A DNA stretch of 64,000 bases, taken from positions 124,001-188,000 of the forward strand of contig NZ_WUBS01000006.1 in NCBI RefSeq assembly GCF_010131535.1, given 5' to 3'. The notes under the pieces are model-generated. The model was not told the origin of the DNA, did no database searches, and worked only from the letters and a program-made list of their open reading frames with translations. The stretch comes from Acerihabitans arboris. GTDB lineage: Bacteria > Pseudomonadota > Gammaproteobacteria > Enterobacterales > Enterobacteriaceae. Below, in pieces: positions 49,217-60,500 of this stretch (its first letter is position 1; the number at the start of each line of letters is the position of its first letter). Position numbers and translations under genes: made by a program.

Positions 49217-50320
49217 ATGAGAACAGGTCGTTATGTGGGCGTGATGTCCGGCACCAGCCTTGACGGCGTGGACGTGGTGCTGGCCGCCATTGACGGGCAT
49301 ACGGTGGCGCAGCAGTTCAGCTACAGCCATCCGATACCCCATGAGGTCAAGCAGCAGATTTTATCCATGTGCCAGGGACAGGCCGTGACGCTGGCGCAGG
49401 TGGGGCAACTGGATACCCGGCTCGGCATTTTATTCGGCGAGGCGGTGCGGGAAATGCTGCGCGGCGCGGGCGTCGCCGCCCATGAGGTCACCGCCATCGG
49501 CAATCATGGGCAAACCGTCTGGCACCAGCCGGACGGCCCGGCGCCCTGTACGCTGCAAATCGGCGATAATAATCGTATCGCCGCTATGACCGGCATTACC
49601 ACCGTGGGTGATTTCCGTCGTCGCGACATGGCGTTCGGCGGCCAGGGCGCGCCGCTGGTGCCCGGATTCCATCACGCGCTGCTGGCGCATCCCGGCGAGC
49701 GCCGCATGGTGCTTAATGTCGGCGGCATCGCCAACCTGTCGCTGCTGTTGCCCGGGCAGCCGATTCGCGGCTTTGACACCGGCCCGGGCAATATATTGAT
49801 GGATGCCTGGGTCTGGCGACACCAGGCTAAGCCCTATGATAAGGACGCGGCCTGGGCGCTGGGCGGCACGGTTCATCCGGCGCTGCTGCAGCATATGCTG
49901 GCGGACGGCTATTTTGCCTTGCCGGCGCCGAAGAGCACCGGCCGGGAATATTTCAATCTCAGCTGGCTGTCGTATCAGCTAACCCATTTTGTGCCGATCC
50001 CGCCCCGGGATGTACAGGCGACGCTACTGGAATTAACCGCCATGAGCATCGCCGAGCAGGTGCAGCTGTCGGGCGGCTGCGAACATTTGCTGGTGTGCGG
50101 CGGCGGGGCGCGCAATCCCCTGCTGATGGCCCGGCTGTCCGCGCTGCTGCCCGGCATGGAGGTGGGACCCACCGACAAGTACGGCGTCAGCGGTGACGAT
50201 ATGGAAGCCCTGGCCTTTGCCTGGCTGGCGTTTCGCACGTTATCCGGCCTGCCGGGCAACCTGCCGTCGGTAACCGGCGCCAGCAGGGAAACGCTGCTGG
50301 GCGCGATTTATCCGGTGTGA
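49217..50320 (+). CDS. anmK: anhydro-N-acetylmuramic acid kinase
   Basis: Opens and phosphorylates 1,6-anhydro-MurNAc to MurNAc 6-phosphate in peptidoglycan recycling. The protein has 367 residues from ATG 49217. [16 protein letters not shown] (phosphate binding), [23 protein letters not shown] and [11 protein letters not shown] identify the family. The earlier in-frame start is not conserved. Confidence 0.96.
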   Translation: MRTGRYVGVMSGTSLDGVDVVLAAIDGHTVAQQFSYSHPIPHEVKQQILSMCQGQAVTLAQVGQLDTRLGILFGEAVREMLRGAGVAAHEVTAIGNHGQTVWHQPDGPAPCTLQIGDNNRIAAMTGITTVGDFRRRDMAFGGQGAPLVPGFHHALLAHPGERRMVLNVGGIANLSLLLPGQPIRGFDTGPGNILMDAWVWRHQAKPYDKDAAWALGGTVHPALLQHMLADGYFALPAPKSTGREYFNLSWLSYQLTHFVPIPPRDVQATLLELTAMSIAEQVQLSGGCEHLLVCGGGARNPLLMARLSALLPGMEVGPTDKYGVSGDDMEALAFAWLAFRTLSGLPGNLPSVTGASRETLLGAIYPV

Positions 50321-50417
50321 GGTTTTTGCGTTCCCGCCGGCGCGCTTTTCAGACAGGTCCGCTTCAGTGATTTGCCTGGCTTGATTATGGTATGGGAACG
50401 CCAACCAAGGGGAAATC

Positions 50418-50726
50418 ATGATGAAACGTTTTATTATCGTCGCCTGCGTGCTTACCGTCTCAGCGTGCAGCCAGTTCAAGCGCGGCCCGCAGGAAGAAAC
50501 GCTGCGTTATCAGTGCGGCACCACGCCGCTGACGGTAACGCAAAGCCGGCAACCGGCGCAGGTCAGTTTTATCCTTGACGGTAAACAGCTGACCCTGGCG
50601 CAGGTGGTGTCCGCTTCCGGGGTGCGTTACAGCGACGGACACTATACTTTCTGGTCGAAAGGCCCCAACGCCTTTATCGAGCGTGAGGGCAAAATCATCA
50701 TAAACGACTGTATTATCGCCGGTTAA
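50418..50726 (+). CDS. mliC: membrane-bound lysozyme inhibitor MliC
   Basis: Lipoprotein that blocks c-type lysozyme in the periplasm and so protects peptidoglycan from host or phage lysozyme. The protein has 102 residues. The lipobox is VSAC; two further cysteines, in RYQCGTTPL and INDCIIAG, form the expected disulfide. AAGGGG precedes the ATG pair. E. coli order anmK-mliC-pdxH is kept. Confidence 0.92.
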   Translation: MMKRFIIVACVLTVSACSQFKRGPQEETLRYQCGTTPLTVTQSRQPAQVSFILDGKQLTLAQVVSASGVRYSDGHYTFWSKGPNAFIEREGKIIINDCIIAG

Positions 50727-50798
50727 ACGGCGCTAAATGATTGAGATTTTTAGCCGCGCGGCGCACAATAAAGCCATGACCCGACGCAGAATACCCCT

Positions 50799-51449
50799 AT
50801 GACTGAGCCAAAAATCGATATTGCCGACCTGCGCCGCGAATATACCCGCGGCGGCCTGCGGCGCGCAGATCTTACGCCGGAACCCTTGGCGTTGTTTGAA
50901 CGCTGGCTGGAGCAGGCCTGCGAGGCGCGGCTCGCCGATCCCACCGCCATGTGCGTGGCAACGGTGGATCAGCACGGCCAGCCCTATCAACGCATGGTGC
51001 TGCTCAAGCACTTCGATGGCGCGGGCATGGTGTTCTACACCAACCTGGGCAGCCGCAAGGCCGAACACCTGGCGCATAACGCCCGCATCAGCCTGCACTT
51101 TCCCTGGCACTCCCTCGAGCGCCAGGTGATGGTGCTGGGACGGGCGGAACGGCTATCGGTGGTCGAGGTGATGAAGTATTTCCACAGCCGGCCCAAGGAC
51201 AGCCAAATCGGCGCCTGGGTCTCCCGTCAATCCAGCCGCATATCCGCCCGCGGGGTGCTTGAGGGCAAATTTCTCGAGCTGAAACAAAAATTCCTGCATG
51301 GCGAAGTGCCTTTACCCAGTTTCTGGGGGGGATATCGTGTGGTTATTGATACAATGGAGTTCTGGCAGGGCGGTGAGCATCGGTTGCATGACCGGTTCAT
51401 CTACCAGCGCCAGGACGGCGGATGGGCAATAGACCGCCTGGCCCCCTGA
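50799..51449 (+). CDS. pdxH: pyridoxine 5'-phosphate oxidase
   Basis: FMN enzyme that oxidises pyridoxine or pyridoxamine 5'-phosphate to pyridoxal 5'-phosphate. The protein has 216 residues. [18 protein letters not shown] and [10 protein letters not shown] bind [20 protein letters not shown] and HDRFIYQR are conserved at the active site. It lies next to tyrS, as in E. coli. Confidence 0.96.
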   Translation: MTEPKIDIADLRREYTRGGLRRADLTPEPLALFERWLEQACEARLADPTAMCVATVDQHGQPYQRMVLLKHFDGAGMVFYTNLGSRKAEHLAHNARISLHFPWHSLERQVMVLGRAERLSVVEVMKYFHSRPKDSQIGAWVSRQSSRISARGVLEGKFLELKQKFLHGEVPLPSFWGGYRVVIDTMEFWQGGEHRLHDRFIYQRQDGGWAIDRLAP

Positions 51450-51514
51450 GACCGGCGGCGTTTTATTTATGGTGTTCGCGCACCGAAACCGACAGCAATA
51501 ATGGAGTTTTTTTG

Positions 51515-52789
51515 ATGGCAAGCAGCAACCTGATACAACAATTGCAAGAGCGGGGCCTTATTGCCCAGGTAACGGATGAGGCCGCGCTCGCCGAGCGTCT
51601 GGCGCAGGGGCCGCTGTCGTTGTATTGCGGTTTCGATCCGACCGCCGATAGCTTGCACTTGGGACATCTGGTGCCGCTATTATGCCTGAAGCGTTTTCAA
51701 CTGGCCGGTCACCGTCCGGTGGCGCTGGTGGGCGGCGCCACCGGACTGATTGGCGACCCGAGTTTCAAGGCCACCGAGCGTAAATTGAATACCGCCGAGA
51801 CGGTGCAGGAATGGGTGGATAAGATCAGGCGCCAGGTATCGCCGTTCCTTGATTTTGACTGCGGCGAGAACAGCGCCGTTGCCGCCAATAACTATGACTG
51901 GTTCGGCAATATGAACGTGCTGACCTTCCTGCGCGATATCGGCAAGCATTTTTCCGTTAACCAGATGATTAACAAGGAAGCGGTTAAACAGCGGCTTAAT
52001 CGCGACGACAGCGGCATCTCCTTTACCGAGTTTTCCTATAACCTGTTGCAGGGTTATGACTTTGCGTCGCTGAACGAACAGTATGGCGTCGAGCTGCAGA
52101 TAGGCGGTTCGGATCAGTGGGGCAACATCACCTCCGGCATCGACCTCACGCGCCGCATGCACCAGAAACAGGTCTACGGCCTGACGGTTCCGCTGATCAC
52201 CAAGGCGGACGGCACCAAATTCGGCAAAACCGAGGGCGGGGCGATATGGCTGGATCCGGCCAAGACCAGTCCGTATAAATTCTACCAGTTCTGGATTAAC
52301 ACCGCCGACGCGGACGTATACCGTTTCCTGAAGTTCTTCACCTTTATGCCCGTTGAAGACATCAACGCGCTGGAAGAGGAAGACCGCCACACCGACGGCT
52401 CGCCGCGCGCGCAGTACGTGCTGGCCCAGGCCGTTACCCGGCTGGTGCACGGCGAGGCCGGGCTGGCGGCGGCGGTGCGCATTACCGAGAGCCTGTTTTC
52501 GGGTTCACTACAGGACCTGACCGCCAACGATCTGGCGCAGCTGGCGCAGGACGGCATGCCGAGCATCGCCCTGGGCGACGGCGCGGATCTGCAGCAGGCG
52601 CTGGTGGACGCGGGTCTGGTGCCGTCCCGGGGACAGGCCAGGACCATGATCGGCTCAAACGCCATTGCGGTGAACGGCGAAAAGCAGGCCTCGGCGGAAT
52701 ATGTCTTCAACGACGCCGATCGGCTGTTTGAACGCTATACCTTGCTGCGTCGCGGCAAGAAGAACTATTGCCTGATTTGCTGGAAATGA
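51515..52789 (+). CDS. tyrS: tyrosine--tRNA ligase
   Basis: Class I synthetase that charges tRNA-Tyr. The protein has 424 residues, as in E. coli. [19 protein letters not shown] holds the HIGH-type motif, KFGKTEGGA the KMSKS-type loop, and the C-terminus (from about 360) is an S4 RNA-binding domain ([16 protein letters not shown]). The ATG 51515 was chosen because it gives [15 protein letters not shown]; the frame extends 31 codons upstream into pdxH sequence. Confidence 0.97.
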   Translation: MASSNLIQQLQERGLIAQVTDEAALAERLAQGPLSLYCGFDPTADSLHLGHLVPLLCLKRFQLAGHRPVALVGGATGLIGDPSFKATERKLNTAETVQEWVDKIRRQVSPFLDFDCGENSAVAANNYDWFGNMNVLTFLRDIGKHFSVNQMINKEAVKQRLNRDDSGISFTEFSYNLLQGYDFASLNEQYGVELQIGGSDQWGNITSGIDLTRRMHQKQVYGLTVPLITKADGTKFGKTEGGAIWLDPAKTSPYKFYQFWINTADADVYRFLKFFTFMPVEDINALEEEDRHTDGSPRAQYVLAQAVTRLVHGEAGLAAAVRITESLFSGSLQDLTANDLAQLAQDGMPSIALGDGADLQQALVDAGLVPSRGQARTMIGSNAIAVNGEKQASAEYVFNDADRLFERYTLLRRGKKNYCLICWK

Positions 52790-52802
52790 TTTTTTAATGC
52801 TA

Positions 52803-52823
52803 CAGAAGGCCGCCGGCCTTCTG
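52803..52823 (+). terminator. hairpin after tyrS
   Basis: Nine-bp perfect stem CAGAAGGCC / GGCCTTCTG with a 3-base loop, followed only by CTTTATG, so a weak terminator or an attenuating hairpin before pdxY. Confidence 0.6.
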
Positions 52824-52870
52824 CTTTATGTCGATGCGGCCGCCAGGCCAAGGGCTTTAAGGCAATCCTG

Positions 52871-53734
52871 ATGAAGAATATTCTGTCTATCCAATCCCAC
52901 GTGGTTTTCGGGCATGCGGGTAATAGCGCGGCGGTTTTCCCCATGCGCCGCATGGGGGTCAATGTCTGGCCGCTGAATACCGTCCAGTTTTCCAATCATA
53001 CGCAGTACGGTCACTGGACCGGATGCGTGATGCCCGCCGCGCATTTAACCGAGATCGTAAAAGGTATCGCCGCCGTGGATCAGCTGAAAAATTGCGACGC
53101 GGTGCTGAGCGGTTATATCGGCGCGCCCGAGCAGGGCGAGCATATCCTGGAGATTGTGCGCCAGGTGAAAGCGGCTAATCCCGACGCCTGGTATTTTCTC
53201 GACCCGGTAATGGGGCATCCGGAAAAGGGCTGTATCGTGGCCCCGGGCGTGGCGGAATTCCATTGCAAGCGCGGGCTGCCCAGCGCCGATATCATTGCGC
53301 CCAACCTGCTGGAGCTGGAGCAGCTCGGCGGCCACGCGGTCAATTCCATCGATGAAGCCATCGCCACCGCCCGCGAGCTGTGCGCCCAGGGGCCGAAAAT
53401 GGTGCTGGTGAAATACCTGAGCTACGCCGGTTATGATAGGAATAATTTTGAAATGCTGCTGGTGACCAAGGACCAGGCCTGGCACACCAGCCGTCCTCTG
53501 GTGGATTTTGGCGATCGCCAGCCGGTCGGCGTCGGTGATTTAACCAGCGGGCTGCTGTTGGTTAATTTGCTCAAGGGGCTATCGCCGGCCAAGGCGCTGG
53601 AGCACGTTACCGCCGCGGTGTACGAAGTCATGAAGCTGACCAAAGAGATGGATGAATATGAACTGCAGGTGGTGGCGGCGCAGGATCAGATAGCCCTGCC
53701 GCAGCATCATTTCCCGGCCAAGGAGATCAAATAG
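52871..53734 (+). CDS. pdxY: pyridoxal kinase PdxY
   Basis: Salvage kinase that phosphorylates pyridoxal with ATP. The protein has 287 residues, the E. coli length. [24 protein letters not shown] binds pyridoxal; [13 protein letters not shown] and [11 protein letters not shown] (the ribokinase-family anion hole with catalytic Asp) are intact. Follows tyrS by 81 bases. Confidence 0.96.
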   Translation: MKNILSIQSHVVFGHAGNSAAVFPMRRMGVNVWPLNTVQFSNHTQYGHWTGCVMPAAHLTEIVKGIAAVDQLKNCDAVLSGYIGAPEQGEHILEIVRQVKAANPDAWYFLDPVMGHPEKGCIVAPGVAEFHCKRGLPSADIIAPNLLELEQLGGHAVNSIDEAIATARELCAQGPKMVLVKYLSYAGYDRNNFEMLLVTKDQAWHTSRPLVDFGDRQPVGVGDLTSGLLLVNLLKGLSPAKALEHVTAAVYEVMKLTKEMDEYELQVVAAQDQIALPQHHFPAKEIK

Positions 53735-53764
53735 CCCATGCGGGCCGGCGGCGCGGCGCAGGGC

Positions 53765-54370
53765 TTATTTCAATCCTTCCGCCGCCAGCGCCGCATCCAC
53801 CGTGGGGCGCGCCGCCACCCGTTTCAAATAGCGCGCTACCGCCGGCGTCGCCGGTAAATCGAACTTCAGCGCGTACGCCCAGGTCAGCATGGTGAACAGG
53901 TAGGCATCCGCCACCGTGAAGCGGGTACCGAGCAGGTAATCCCCATCGGCCAGCTCCCGGTCCAGATAGCGTAATTTGGTTTCCATCTGTTCGCGCAGCT
54001 GGACTTTGTAATCCTCAGGCGTAGCGGGTTCCAGCAACGGGCCCAGGCTCTTATGCATCTCGCTGCCGACATAGTTAAGCCACTCCATCGCCTGGTAACG
54101 GGAAAGGGTGCCCGCGGCGGGGATCAGATGGCGATCCGGCACCAAATCCGCCAGGTATTGGACGATGGCCACCACTTCGGTAAGCACCGTGCCGTCATCG
54201 AGCAGCAGCGCCGGCACCTGTCCCTTGGGGTTGATGACGCGGTAATCCTGCCCATGTTCGGTCTTTTGGCTCGCCAAATCTACTTTTTCAATCGTAAAGT
54301 CCAGTCCCGCCTCACGTAGTGCGATATGCACGGTGAGCGAACTGGCGCCGGGCTTGTAAAAAAGTTTCAT
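53765..54370 (-). CDS. gstA: glutathione S-transferase GstA
   Basis: Bacterial beta-class glutathione transferase. The protein has 201 residues, the E. coli length, from ATG 54370. It starts MKLFYKPGASSLTVHIALRE, with Cys10 of the beta class replaced by Ala at position 9-10 (PGAS; E. coli has PGACS), so the characteristic catalytic cysteine appears absent. The thioredoxin-fold cis-Pro is in PKGQVPALLLDDG; the helical domain follows. The dtpA gene that separates gstA and nth in E. coli is missing. Confidence 0.93.
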   Translation of the reverse strand: MKLFYKPGASSLTVHIALREAGLDFTIEKVDLASQKTEHGQDYRVINPKGQVPALLLDDGTVLTEVVAIVQYLADLVPDRHLIPAAGTLSRYQAMEWLNYVGSEMHKSLGPLLEPATPEDYKVQLREQMETKLRYLDRELADGDYLLGTRFTVADAYLFTMLTWAYALKFDLPATPAVARYLKRVAARPTVDAALAAEGLK

Positions 54371-54478
54371 GGGACACTCCTTAACGGGAAAGGCCGGGTG
54401 TGATGAACGATGACATTTCATCATGACAGGATACGTTTAACCATGACGGCAAGATAGCTTCCGGGTGATTTAGGCATG

Positions 54479-55114
54479 TTAGCCGTACACCTTCTCTTTA
54501 TATTCGCACAGGTCTTCAATCAGGCAAGAGCCGCAGCGGGGTTTGCGGGCGATACAGGTATACCTGCCGTGCAGGATCAGCCAGTGGTGGCAGTTAACGG
54601 CAAATTCCTTCGGCACCACCTGCAGTAATTTCTGCTCTACCGCCTCGACGTTCTTGCCGGGGGCGAAATGGGTCCGGTTGCACACGCGGAAGATATGGGT
54701 ATCGACCGCAATGGTCGGCCAGCCGAAGGCGGTGTTGAGCACTACATTGGCGGTTTTGCGGCCGACGCCGGGCAAGGCTTCCAGGGCTGCCCGGTCTTGC
54801 GGCACCTCGCCGTGGTGATGGTCCAGCAGCATCCGGCAGGTCTTGATGATGTTTTCCGCTTTGCTGTTGAACAAGCCGATGGATTTTATATAACCTTTGA
54901 CGCCTTCCACCCCGAGCGACAGCATGGCTGCTGGGGTATTGGCCACCGGGAACAGTTTTACCGTGGCCTTGTTAACGCTGACGTCGGTTGCCTGCGCCGA
55001 CAGCAGCACCGCGATTAACAGTTCAAACGGTGTGGTATAAACCAGCTCGGTGGTCGGATTGGGATCGTTTGCGCGCAGGCGGCTGAGAATCGCCAATCGC
55101 CGGGTTTTATTCAT
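54479..55114 (-). CDS. nth: endonuclease III
   Basis: DNA glycosylase/AP lyase that removes oxidised pyrimidines. The protein has 211 residues. The helix-hairpin-helix LPGVGRKTANVVL carries the catalytic Lys, VDTHIFRV the catalytic Asp, and the C-terminal [4Fe-4S] motif is CIARKPRCGSCLIEDLC. It is the last gene of the rsxABCDGE-nth unit, 4 bases after rsxE. Confidence 0.97.
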   Translation of the reverse strand: MNKTRRLAILSRLRANDPNPTTELVYTTPFELLIAVLLSAQATDVSVNKATVKLFPVANTPAAMLSLGVEGVKGYIKSIGLFNSKAENIIKTCRMLLDHHHGEVPQDRAALEALPGVGRKTANVVLNTAFGWPTIAVDTHIFRVCNRTHFAPGKNVEAVEQKLLQVVPKEFAVNCHHWLILHGRYTCIARKPRCGSCLIEDLCEYKEKVYG

Positions 55115-55118
55115 GATG

Positions 55119-55811
55119 TTAAGCCTGTCCTTCGCCGGTGGTGATTAACCCGTCAGTTGCCCGTTGCCGTTGTCGGGTTGTTATCCGCTGGTCAATTAGG
55201 TGCTTGCCGGCCAGCATAAAACCCAGGCCGATAAACGCGCCCGGCGGCAGCATCGCCAGTAAAAAAGGACTGTCCGGATGGAATACTTCGATGCGCAGTG
55301 ATTTGGCCCAGCCGCCCAGCAGCTGATCCGCGCCGTCGAACAATGTGCCGTTGCCCAGGACCTCGCGGGCGGCGCCAAGCACCAGCAGTGCGCAGGTCGC
55401 GCCCAGCCCCATGGCCGCGCCGTCCAGCGCCGACAGAACCACCGGATTGCGCGAGGCGTAGGCTTCCGCCCGGCCGACCACGATACAGTTGGTGACGATT
55501 AACGGAATAAATATCCCCAGGGACTGGTACAGGCCGAAGGCGTAGGCATTCATCAGCATCTGCACGATGGACACCACGGCGGCGATGATCATCACATAGA
55601 TTGGGATGCGGATTTCCGCCGGCACCCAGCGGCGGAACGCGGAAATCCAGGCGTTGGTGCAGGCCAGCACCAGGGTGGTGGCCAGTCCCAGCCCCAGCGC
55701 GTTGGTCAGGGTATTGGACACCGCCAGCAGGGGGCACAGCCCCAATAATTGTACCAGGGCGGAGTTATTGGTCCACAGCCCCTGGCGCAGTAATCGTTTG
55801 GCTTCACTCAT
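55119..55811 (-). CDS. rsxE: Rsx electron transport complex subunit RsxE
   Basis: Integral membrane subunit of the Rnf-like complex that uses NADH-derived electrons to keep SoxR reduced. The protein has 230 residues from ATG 55811 ([30 protein letters not shown]). About six membrane segments; [13 protein letters not shown] and [17 protein letters not shown] contain the conserved cysteines that in related complexes hold a membrane [2Fe-2S] cluster with RsxA. Its start overlaps rsxG by 8 bases. Confidence 0.96.
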   Translation of the reverse strand: MSEAKRLLRQGLWTNNSALVQLLGLCPLLAVSNTLTNALGLGLATTLVLACTNAWISAFRRWVPAEIRIPIYVMIIAAVVSIVQMLMNAYAFGLYQSLGIFIPLIVTNCIVVGRAEAYASRNPVVLSALDGAAMGLGATCALLVLGAAREVLGNGTLFDGADQLLGGWAKSLRIEVFHPDSPFLLAMLPPGAFIGLGFMLAGKHLIDQRITTRQRQRATDGLITTGEGQA

Positions 55812-56439
55812 CGGCGTTATCTCCGCAGCGGGGCAGGTTGTCGATTTCACCCGGCATCATCTTCAGGTAACCGGCGGTGCGTTTCACCGCGTTTACCACG
55901 GCGCGCGGGGTAATGGTGGCGCCGGTAAACTGATCAAACTGTCCGCCGTCTTTTTTTACCGCCCAGTTTTTATCATCCGGCGATTCCAGCGTCTTGCCGC
56001 TGAAATGGGTGATCCAATCGGAAATACGCAGTTCGATTTTATCTCCCAGTCCCGGCGTTTCATGATGTTCGGTGACGCGCGTGCCCAGGACATTGCCGGC
56101 AAAGTCGGCGCCGATCAAAAGTTGTATGGAGCCGGAGTAGCCGTCGGGCGCGGTGGCTTCGATGGCGGCGGCCACCGGGCGGCCGTTCTTGCGCGCCACG
56201 TACACGCGGTGCGGATGCGCGTTGCCCAGCGACGCGTCAACCACCAGATAGCATTCGCCCAGCATATCATTGTCATGCAGCTCCGGCGGTACCACCTGGT
56301 CCAATAACTGCTGTTGCTGGAACACCGCCTGCCGTGCGATGGTAGGTTCGGTCAGCGCGTGCACCAGCGCCGTCAGGCCGGTGGTGAGGGCGGCGAACAG
56401 CGCCAAGGTAATGCCGTGCTTTCGCATCATCCTGAACAT
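55804..56439 (-). CDS. rsxG: Rsx electron transport complex subunit RsxG
   Basis: Membrane-anchored periplasmic subunit with covalently bound FMN. The protein has 211 residues with one N-terminal membrane anchor ([20 protein letters not shown]). The flavinylation motif is [15 protein letters not shown] (Thr about residue 174-176). Overlaps rsxE; 10 bases after rsxD. Confidence 0.95.
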   Translation of the reverse strand: MFRMMRKHGITLALFAALTTGLTALVHALTEPTIARQAVFQQQQLLDQVVPPELHDNDMLGECYLVVDASLGNAHPHRVYVARKNGRPVAAAIEATAPDGYSGSIQLLIGADFAGNVLGTRVTEHHETPGLGDKIELRISDWITHFSGKTLESPDDKNWAVKKDGGQFDQFTGATITPRAVVNAVKRTAGYLKMMPGEIDNLPRCGDNADE

Positions 56440-56449
56440 CGGTCGCTCC

Positions 56450-57502
56450 TCAATGATGGCCGTAGACGCGGGGCTGCGTAAAATAATCGATCAGCGGCAC
56501 GCAGATATTGGCCAGCAATACCGCAAAGGCCATTCCTTCAGGATAACCGCCATAGGTGCGGATAAGCCAGGTTAACAGGCCAATCAGGGCGCCGAAGATC
56601 AACCGGCCTTTGTCGGTCGTGGAGGCGGTAACCGGATCGGTGGCGATAAAAAAAGCGCCGAGCATGGTGGCCCCGGAAAACAGGTGCAGTGGCGGCGGGG
56701 CGCAGGTGCGCGGATCCAGCAGCCACCCAAGGGTGGCGCACAGGATTAACACCGCCAGGAAACTGACGGGAATATGCCAGTTGATCACCTTGCGCCACAG
56801 CAGGTAGAGGCCGCCGGCCAGAAAGCCAAGGTTAACCCACTGCCAGCCCAATCCGGCCATTAAACCGTTATACAGCGGTTGGCTAAACAGCGTATCCGCG
56901 TCCATTCCGCCGCGTAGTCCGGTTTTAAAATTATCCAGCGGCGTCGCCTGGGTCAGGCCGTCGAACCCGGCGCGCAGCTGCTGCGGATCCAAACCGCCCT
57001 GGGCGTGGCCGGAAAATATCAGCCACAGGGTATCCGTCAACGAGGCCGGATGCAGCCGCAGCGCCGCGTCCGGCAGCCAACTGGTCATTTGCACCGGGAA
57101 AGAAATCAGCAGTACCACATACCCCACCATGGCCGGGTTAAACGGATTTTGCCCCAGCCCGCCATATAACTGCTTGGCGATGATGATGGCAAACGCCGTC
57201 GCCAGCACGATCATCCACCAGGGCGCCAGCGGCGGCAGGCTCAGCCCCAGCAGCAGCGCGGTGAGCAGCGCGGAGTTGTCGGCGAGCCTGGGCGCTACCG
57301 GCTGGCGGCGCAGTCTGACGATTGCCGCCTCGGCAAGCAGGGCGGTAAGCGCCGCAAGTCCAATCTGGATCAGGGTGCCATAGCCGAAGAAGTAGACCAG
57401 GGCCAGCAGCCCCGGCAGGCAGGCCGCAATCACCTGCAGCATAATGTGCCGGGTGCTTTGCCGGTTGTGGGTAAAGGGGGAACTTGCGATCCTGAAAGCC
57501 AT
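56450..57502 (-). CDS. rsxD: Rsx electron transport complex subunit RsxD
   Basis: Membrane subunit with about ten spans and a covalent FMN. The protein has 350 residues. The flavin attachment threonine lies in [11 protein letters not shown] near residue 187; [21 protein letters not shown] and [14 protein letters not shown] are family marks. It abuts rsxC with no gap. Confidence 0.95.
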   Translation of the reverse strand: MAFRIASSPFTHNRQSTRHIMLQVIAACLPGLLALVYFFGYGTLIQIGLAALTALLAEAAIVRLRRQPVAPRLADNSALLTALLLGLSLPPLAPWWMIVLATAFAIIIAKQLYGGLGQNPFNPAMVGYVVLLISFPVQMTSWLPDAALRLHPASLTDTLWLIFSGHAQGGLDPQQLRAGFDGLTQATPLDNFKTGLRGGMDADTLFSQPLYNGLMAGLGWQWVNLGFLAGGLYLLWRKVINWHIPVSFLAVLILCATLGWLLDPRTCAPPPLHLFSGATMLGAFFIATDPVTASTTDKGRLIFGALIGLLTWLIRTYGGYPEGMAFAVLLANICVPLIDYFTQPRVYGHH

Positions 57503-59236
57503 TTATTCCTCGTGTAACTCTGTGGTTGCCCCGGCGACGGCCTTGCGGGCCTTGACCCTGGCAATGGCGGCAGCCACGGCGGCTTTGCGCGGATCCGGCG
57601 CTTCCCTGTCATCGGCAAGGGATTCCAGCGGCGTCGCCGGCGAACCCAACGCGGGCAAGGCGGCCATGGCGAGGGGGTCTGGCGTCGCCGCCACTGACGC
57701 CGGGGCCGGAGCAGCATGACCGGCATCGGTAACAGGCAACGCGCCAAGCGCAGCCTTGATCATCGGCTCATCCCGCGCGTCTAGCCGGACCGCCGCCTGG
57801 CTGTGACGGGCTTCCCGGGCCAGTTTTTCCCGTTCGCGCCGCGCCTGCTTGGCCTCGAAGCGCGCCTTGGCCGCCTGCGCGCGCGCCGCATCCAGATCCA
57901 ATGCGCGGATCTCGGCCTTTTCCTGTCGGTAATAACGCACCAGCGGAATATTGCTGGGACAGACGTAGGCGCAGGCACCGCATTCGATGCAGTCCGCCAG
58001 ATGATGGCCGCGGGCTTTTTCGTGTTCTTGTCCCCGGCTGAACCAATAGAGCTGCTGGGGCAGCAGGCCGGCCGGACAGGCATCCGCGCACAGGCTGCAG
58101 CGGATGCAGGATTGCTCCGGCGCCGGCTTGCCCACCTCCGCGCCGGAGGGGGCCATGACGCAGTTGCTGATCTTGACGATCGGCACATCCAGCGCCGGCA
58201 GGGTAAATCCCATCAGCGGCCCGCCCATGATCACCAATTGCTCCGGCTCCGGGGTGAAACCGGCGTCGCGCAGCAGATGGCTGACCGGGGTGCCCAGGCG
58301 ACCCCAAACGTTGCCCGGTCGCGAGAGCGCGTCGCCGGTCAGCGTCACCACCCGCTCGGTGAGCGGCTCGCCGTCGATGATGGCCCGTTTGATGGCGAAT
58401 ACGGTGCCGACATTGAGCATGACAATGCCGATGGCGGCGGAATGGCGGCCGAACGGCACTTCCCGGCCGGTCAGTATTTTGGTTAACTGTTTGGCGCCCC
58501 CGGAAGGGTATTTGGTCGGGACCACGCGCAGCTGGTACCCGGTGCCGGCATCGATGGCCGCGGCCAGCGCCTTTGCGGCGGCCGGCTTATTGTCCTCGAT
58601 GCCGATGATTACCCGGTCGGGGCGCAGGATATGGACCAGCACATCAATGCCGTCGACTATCTGCCGCGCCTGCTCCTGCATCAGCCGATCGTCGGCGGTG
58701 ATATAGGGTTCGCATTCGGCGGCGTTGATAATCAGGGTGTTGATCGCGCCGAGTCCGCCCTGGAGTTTAGCTGCGGTGGGAAAACCGGCGCCCCCCAGTC
58801 CGGCAATGCCGGCCTGGTGGATGCGGTTAAGTAAATAGCCGGCATCCCGTTGCCGGTAATCCGACTCGGGCTGGCGCTGGCACCAACGGTCCTCGCCGTC
58901 GGGCAGGAGTATGACGCTCAGTTCCGCCAGCGCCGACGGATGGGCGGTGATATGGGGCGCAATCGCCTGTACTGTCCCCGAGGTCGGCGCGTGTACCGGG
59001 AGGGTGCGGCCGCGTCCTTCGGTAAGGGGTTGCCCGCGCAGCACGCGATCGCCCGCGGTGACGCACAGTTCGCCCTCGGGGCCCAGGTGCTGCTTGAGCG
59101 GGATGATGAATTTTTCCGCCAGGGGCGGACGGCGCAGCGGCACGCCGTTTGACCGGGTTTTCATTTCAGGCGGATAGATGCCGCCGCTGAAATCCCAGAT
59201 GCGGCCTGAGCGCCGGGAGGCGAATAACTTAAACAT
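57503..59236 (-). CDS. rsxC: Rsx electron transport complex subunit RsxC, short C-terminus
   Basis: Peripheral subunit that takes electrons from NADH. The protein has 577 residues. The NADH/FMN site [15 protein letters not shown] is at about 140-154; two [4Fe-4S] motifs are [12 protein letters not shown] and [13 protein letters not shown] (about 376-430). The C-terminal Ala/Lys-rich region is much shorter than in E. coli (740 residues): after one basic stretch ([20 protein letters not shown]) there is a Pro/Ala-rich linker and a single [15 protein letters not shown] unit, where E. coli has several. Start overlaps rsxB by 8 bases. Confidence 0.95.
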   Translation of the reverse strand: MFKLFASRRSGRIWDFSGGIYPPEMKTRSNGVPLRRPPLAEKFIIPLKQHLGPEGELCVTAGDRVLRGQPLTEGRGRTLPVHAPTSGTVQAIAPHITAHPSALAELSVILLPDGEDRWCQRQPESDYRQRDAGYLLNRIHQAGIAGLGGAGFPTAAKLQGGLGAINTLIINAAECEPYITADDRLMQEQARQIVDGIDVLVHILRPDRVIIGIEDNKPAAAKALAAAIDAGTGYQLRVVPTKYPSGGAKQLTKILTGREVPFGRHSAAIGIVMLNVGTVFAIKRAIIDGEPLTERVVTLTGDALSRPGNVWGRLGTPVSHLLRDAGFTPEPEQLVIMGGPLMGFTLPALDVPIVKISNCVMAPSGAEVGKPAPEQSCIRCSLCADACPAGLLPQQLYWFSRGQEHEKARGHHLADCIECGACAYVCPSNIPLVRYYRQEKAEIRALDLDAARAQAAKARFEAKQARREREKLAREARHSQAAVRLDARDEPMIKAALGALPVTDAGHAAPAPASVAATPDPLAMAALPALGSPATPLESLADDREAPDPRKAAVAAAIARVKARKAVAGATTELHEE

Positions 59237-59807
59237 GTTGCTCCATCGGGATCAGCCGCACCGGTATGGTATTAAGATCCCACTTCCAGTTCTCGGTGGA
59301 CATCGCTACCGGCCGCATTTCGATACAATTGGTCGGGCACGGGGCGACGCAGAGATCGCAGCCGGTGCACAGATCGCTAACCACGGTATGCACCGCCCGG
59401 GTCGCGCCGATAATAGCGTCCACCGGGCAGGCCTGGATACACTTGGTGCAGCCGATGCAGTTGCCTTCATCAATCCAGGCCACCGTGGCCACCGGCTGGG
59501 CCGCGGCCCCGTCGTCGCCCAGGGGCTGGGGGTCGATATTCATCAGGGCGGCAATCTTGAGCATGGCCTGCTCGCCGCCCGGCACGCATTTATTGATTTT
59601 TTCGCCCTGGCCCGCCACCGCCTCGGCGTAAGGGCGGCAACCGGGATAACCACACTGGGCGCATTGGCTTTGCGGCAGCAGGGCGTCGATTTGCCCGGCC
59701 AGCGGGTCGCCTTCCACCTTGAAGCGGCGCGCGGCGTAACCCAGCAGCGCGCCCGCCACTAATGCCATGGCGCTCAGGGAACCGATAGCCCACCATAAAG
59801 ACAGCAT
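59229..59807 (-). CDS. rsxB: Rsx electron transport complex subunit RsxB
   Basis: Fe-S subunit on the cytosolic face. The protein has 192 residues: an N-terminal membrane helix, a first cluster motif CAQCGYPGC, then two ferredoxin motifs [16 protein letters not shown] and [16 protein letters not shown]. Overlaps the rsxA stop (TGATG). Needs Fe-S clusters, which SUF or ISC provide. Confidence 0.96.
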   Translation of the reverse strand: MLSLWWAIGSLSAMALVAGALLGYAARRFKVEGDPLAGQIDALLPQSQCAQCGYPGCRPYAEAVAGQGEKINKCVPGGEQAMLKIAALMNIDPQPLGDDGAAAQPVATVAWIDEGNCIGCTKCIQACPVDAIIGATRAVHTVVSDLCTGCDLCVAPCPTNCIEMRPVAMSTENWKWDLNTIPVRLIPMEQHV

Positions 59808-60388
59808 CAGAATTTTACCAGTCCGGTAAAGCCCATAAAAGCCAGCGACATCAGCCCGGCGGTGACCAGGGCGATGGATGATCCTTTAAAGGGCGCCGGC
59901 ACATCGGCCACCGCCAGGCGTTCGCGGATGGCGGCAAACAGGACCATGACCAGCGAAAACCCCGCCGCCGCGCTGAAACCGTAGACGGCGGACTGCAGGA
60001 AATTGTGGTTGAGATTGACGTTAAGCAGCGCGACGCCCAGCACCGCGCAGTTGGTGGTGATAAGCGGCAGGAAAATCCCCAGCAGGCGATACAGCGAAGG
60101 GCTGGTTTTACGCACCACTACTTCGGTGAACTGCACCACCACCGCGATGATGAAGATAAACGATAAGGTGCGCAGATAGGTAAGATCGAGCGGCAGCAGG
60201 ATAAAATCGTTGATCAGCCAGGAAAAAATCGACGCGAGCGTCATGACGAAGGTGGTTGCCATGCCCATACCCATCGCCGTTTCCAGTTTTTTGGACACAC
60301 CCATAAAAGGGCAAAGCCCGAGAAATTTAACCAGGACGAAATTATTTACCAGCATGGTGCCGATAAACAGTAACAGGTAACCATTCAT
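59807..60388 (-). CDS. rsxA: Rsx electron transport complex subunit RsxA
   Basis: Six-span membrane subunit, paralogous to RsxE. The protein has 193 residues from ATG 60388 ([16 protein letters not shown]), which has AGG at 7 bases; the ATG two codons earlier sits one base after the ribosome site. [14 protein letters not shown] and [17 protein letters not shown] carry the conserved cysteines. First gene of the rsxABCDGE-nth operon. Confidence 0.96.
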   Translation of the reverse strand: MNGYLLLFIGTMLVNNFVLVKFLGLCPFMGVSKKLETAMGMGMATTFVMTLASIFSWLINDFILLPLDLTYLRTLSFIFIIAVVVQFTEVVVRKTSPSLYRLLGIFLPLITTNCAVLGVALLNVNLNHNFLQSAVYGFSAAAGFSLVMVLFAAIRERLAVADVPAPFKGSSIALVTAGLMSLAFMGFTGLVKF

Positions 60389-60500
60389 TGCCATACCTAT
60401 ATAAAAAGAAGCGACGTATTATCCGGCATCGGGTGCGATTCAACAACATAGTAATTGTAGGGTTATTAGCGGCGGGCCGATACCGTCAATCGCGGCAATA

